Shown piece by piece: positions 26,424 to 28,434 of a stretch of 28,434 bases of DNA. Each line of letters starts with the position of its first letter. Positions within the stretch are counted from its first letter, which is position 1. The notes beneath the pieces are model-generated. The model searched no databases, was not told where the DNA came from, and saw only the letters and a list, made by a program, of their open reading frames with translations. A program made the position numbers and the translations under genes. The DNA comes from JBLKSS01 sp047607725 (GTDB taxonomy: Bacteria; Pseudomonadota; Gammaproteobacteria; Enterobacterales; Enterobacteriaceae), in assembly GCF_047607725.1 (NCBI RefSeq), contig NZ_JBLKSS010000126.1, positions 1 through 28,434 on the forward strand, read 5' to 3'.

Positions 26424-27194
26424 TCAGCCTTTGAATTTGTCGTACAGGGACTGGGTCGCGCTGCGAAACACTCCCAAATCGCTGCCGACGGCGACAAAGC
26501 GCGCGCCCCAATCCAAATAGCGCCGGGCATCGGCTTCGGCCGGCGCCAGAATGCCGCTCGGTTTCCCCTGCGCACGCGCACGGGCGAAAATGTGCTGGAT
26601 CACCCGCTGCACTTCGGGGTGGTTGGGCGCCCCGAGGTAGCCCAGCGCCGCCGACAAATCTCCCGGGCCGACAAAAATACCGTCCACGCCATCCACCGCG
26701 GCGATGGCATCGATATTGTCCACCCCGTCCTGGCTCTCGATTTGCGTCAGCACGGTAATGTTGTCGTTAATCAGCGAGAAATACTCCGGCACGGTGCCGT
26801 AATTATTGCAGCGGTGGGAAACCGAGACGCCGCGGATGCCCGCGGGCGGATAGCGCGTGGACGATACGGCCCGTAGCGCCTGTTCCTCGGTTTCGACGAA
26901 AGAAATGAGAAAATTGTAGAAACCAATATCCAGCAGACGCTTGATAATCACCGGTTCGTTGGTGGGCGGGCGCACCACCGGCGCGCTGGGACTGCCTTTC
27001 AGCGCCATCAGCTGCGGAACGAAGGTCGTGATATCATTGGGCGCGTGTTCGCCGTCCAATACCAGCCAGTCGAATCCCGCCAGCCCCAGCACTTCGGTGG
27101 ACACCGGATTGGCCAGCGCACACCAGCAGCCGATCAGGGTATCCCCTTGCAGTAAACGCTGACGAAAACGGTTCGGCAGTAATGGATTGTTCAT
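26424..27194 (-). CDS. garL: 5-keto-4-deoxy-D-glucarate aldolase
   Basis: GarL cleaves 5-keto-4-deoxy-glucarate (or 2-keto-3-deoxy-glucarate) to pyruvate and tartronate semialdehyde. The product is 256 aa, the same as E. coli. The HpcH/HpaI aldolase motifs are present: VLDGEHAPND with the catalytic His, a substrate-binding Arg in APVVRPPTNEP, QIESQDGVDNIDAI with a metal-ligand Glu, and FVGPGDLSAALG with the metal-ligand Asp. One conserved Pro is Ser (NFLISFVET versus NFLIPFVET). The frame is undamaged although the genes on both sides are broken, so it is probably no longer useful for galactarate growth. Between garP and garR, the E. coli operon order. Confidence 0.93.
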   Translation of the reverse strand: MNNPLLPNRFRQRLLQGDTLIGCWCALANPVSTEVLGLAGFDWLVLDGEHAPNDITTFVPQLMALKGSPSAPVVRPPTNEPVIIKRLLDIGFYNFLISFVETEEQALRAVSSTRYPPAGIRGVSVSHRCNNYGTVPEYFSLINDNITVLTQIESQDGVDNIDAIAAVDGVDGIFVGPGDLSAALGYLGAPNHPEVQRVIQHIFARARAQGKPSGILAPAEADARRYLDWGARFVAVGSDLGVFRSATQSLYDKFKG

Positions 27195-27254
27195 AATGAT
27201 CCTCTTACATGTGGACTAAAGTGCGGCGCGGCCGGCCGGTTACCGGCCGCCTCG

Positions 27255-28296
27255 TCAGGATTTTTTCAGCACCAGACGTGTGATTTCGCCTACCACCACC
27301 AGATAGCAGAACATTGCCGCCAAGGCGGAGCAGCCGACAAACACCAGCGCCATGTTGAAGGAATGCAACTCTTTGACCATATAGCCGATGACCAGCGGCG
27401 TGACGATGGAGGCAACGTTACCGAACACGTTAAACAGCCCGCCGCACAGCCCAATCATTTCTTTCGGCGCGGTATCCGCCACCACCGGCCAGCCGAGCGC
27501 GCCGAAGCCTTTACCGAAGAACGCCTGTGCCATTAACGCTACCACGACGACGGTATTGTCGGTGTAATTGCACAAGATAATGCTGGTCGCCAGCAGCATG
27601 CCCAGCACGATGGGAATTTTACGCGCCACGGTCAGCGAAAACCCGCGCCGCAGCAGATTATCCGACACAATGCCGCCCAACACGCCGCCGGCGAAGCCGC
27701 ACAGCGCCGGAATCGACGCCACCAGGCCGACTTTCAGTATCGACATCCCCTTGTCCTGCACCAGGTAAATGGGAAACCAGGTGAGGAAGAACCAGGTGAT
27801 ACTATTGATAAAATACTGGCCGAAAAACACACCGAGCATCATGCGGCTGGTCAACATCTGGCGCACATCGCTCCAGCGAGGCCCCTCTTTTTTACCGGCC
27901 GCGGGCGAGTCCATATCCACCACCGAGCCGCCGGCGGACATATATTCCAGCTCTTGCGCCGACACCTGGGGATGCTTATCCGGGTTATGGATAAATTTAA
28001 TCCAGATTACCGTCAGGACGAAGCCCACGACCCCCATCACGGTAAAGACATGTTCCCAGCCCCAGGTATAGGTCAACCAGCCCAGCAGCGGCGAGAAAAT
28101 CGCCAACGAGAAGTATTGCGCCGAATTGAAGATGGCCGAGGCGGTACCGCGCTCACGGGTCGGGAACCCAGGCGGCGGCGATACGGGCGTTAGCCGGAAA
28201 TGACGGCGCTTCCGAGAAACCGAGCATGAAGCGCAGGAAAAACAGCGTCATAGCGGCATAGGCGATAGGGAAGAAACCGACGAACCCTTGTAAAAA
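27255..28296 (-). pseudogene. garP: Galactarate/glucarate/glycerate MFS transporter, 5'-truncated and frameshifted
   Basis: GarP is a 12-helix major-facilitator permease importing galactarate, glucarate or glycerate in the inner membrane. From about FLQGFVGFF (equivalent to residue ~98 of E. coli GarP, 444 aa) onwards the family is clear, including FMLGFSEAPSFPANAR. The first hundred residues, with the promoter of the operon, are replaced by the mobile element at 28297. An extra C in CCC at about 28167-28169 shifts the frame at AAWFP, producing a stop at the next codons. The remainder reopens from 28106 (MAIFSPLLGWLTY ... FFGQYFINSITWFFLTWFP) to 27255. GarP-like sequence (GWEHVFTVMG) fits better than GudP. 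Non-functional. Confidence 0.9.
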
Positions 28297-28434
28297 GGGT
28301 AAGCGCCCCGTGGAGGACGTCTTGAATTATTGGTGGGTTTGTTGTATGAGACAGTAAACCTACGTTACACGCTTATGCTCATTGCATTTTCACATTGTAT
28401 TGATTTTAATAACTTTTATTTCCATCCCGGTTTG
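28297..28434. mobile_element. Terminal part of an insertion element (right edge)
   Basis: Bases 28299-28346 repeat, in inverted orientation, bases 93-140; beyond them the two edges differ. The simplest reading is that the shared ~50 bases are the terminal inverted repeat and that the two edges show opposite ends of two copies of one element lying in the same orientation. The end interrupts garP. Bases 28347-28434 are AT-rich and show no recognisable gene before the window stops. Confidence 0.6.

Noticed and set aside
25494..27194. gudD or gudX glucarate dehydratase, which adjoins barA in E. coli
   Set aside because: The translations match GarR and GarL over their length; no dehydratase motif is present.
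1..28434. tRNA, rRNA or known small RNA genes
   Set aside because: I saw no cloverleaf with TTCGA-type T-loop or rRNA-like sequence on either strand by eye; a covariance-model scan could still find a small RNA.

Overview
The window is a chromosomal segment of a gammaproteobacterium of the order Enterobacterales. The gene order (ispD-ispF-truD next to ftsB; cysG-cysDNC; cysJIH beside queD; queE; eno-pyrG-mazG-relA-rlmD divergent from barA) and the close protein similarity to E. coli point there. The mix of intact core genes with many freshly broken ones, plus transposon ends at both edges, suggests a recently host-restricted insect symbiont of the Sodalis type. That genus call is an inference from pattern, not a database match.

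Layout. Bases 1-140 are the end of a mobile element whose insertion removes the last ~55 codons of truD. On the minus strand follow truD', ispF, ispD and ftsB, a frameshifted ygbE, then the sulfate activation operon cysG-cysD-cysN-cysC, transcribed from about 7.5 kb towards lower coordinates. A decayed iap (+) separates it from the sulfite and PAPS reduction operon cysJ-cysI-cysH (minus, 12.8 to 8.5 kb). Divergent from cysJ is queD (+). About 1 kb without an intact gene follows; it holds an AT-rich small membrane-protein remnant and a Gly/Ala-rich peptide frame. Then come queE, eno (with a clean terminator), pyrG, a rearranged mazG, relA and a frameshifted rlmD, all minus. The sensor kinase barA (+) runs into a broken galactarate operon, garP'-garL-garR' (minus), whose garP is cut by a second copy of the same element end.

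Function. Between them the two cys operons encode sulfate to sulfide: ATP sulfurylase CysDN, APS kinase CysC, PAPS reductase CysH, sulfite reductase CysJI, and siroheme made by CysG. All eight cys genes are open, while peripheral functions (TruD and RlmD RNA modification, Iap, YgbE, MazG housecleaning, galactarate catabolism) are broken. Isoprenoid genes ispDF, queuosine genes queDE, eno, pyrG, relA and ftsB are also open.

I found no CRISPR array, RNA gene, phage or clearly novel system. The most informative features are the ways genes have broken: a mazG collapsed by recombination between its two repeated domains, a two-residue loss beside the BarA phospho-accepting histidine, a glycine run in place of the CysJ FAD motif, and single-base changes in G/C tracts.
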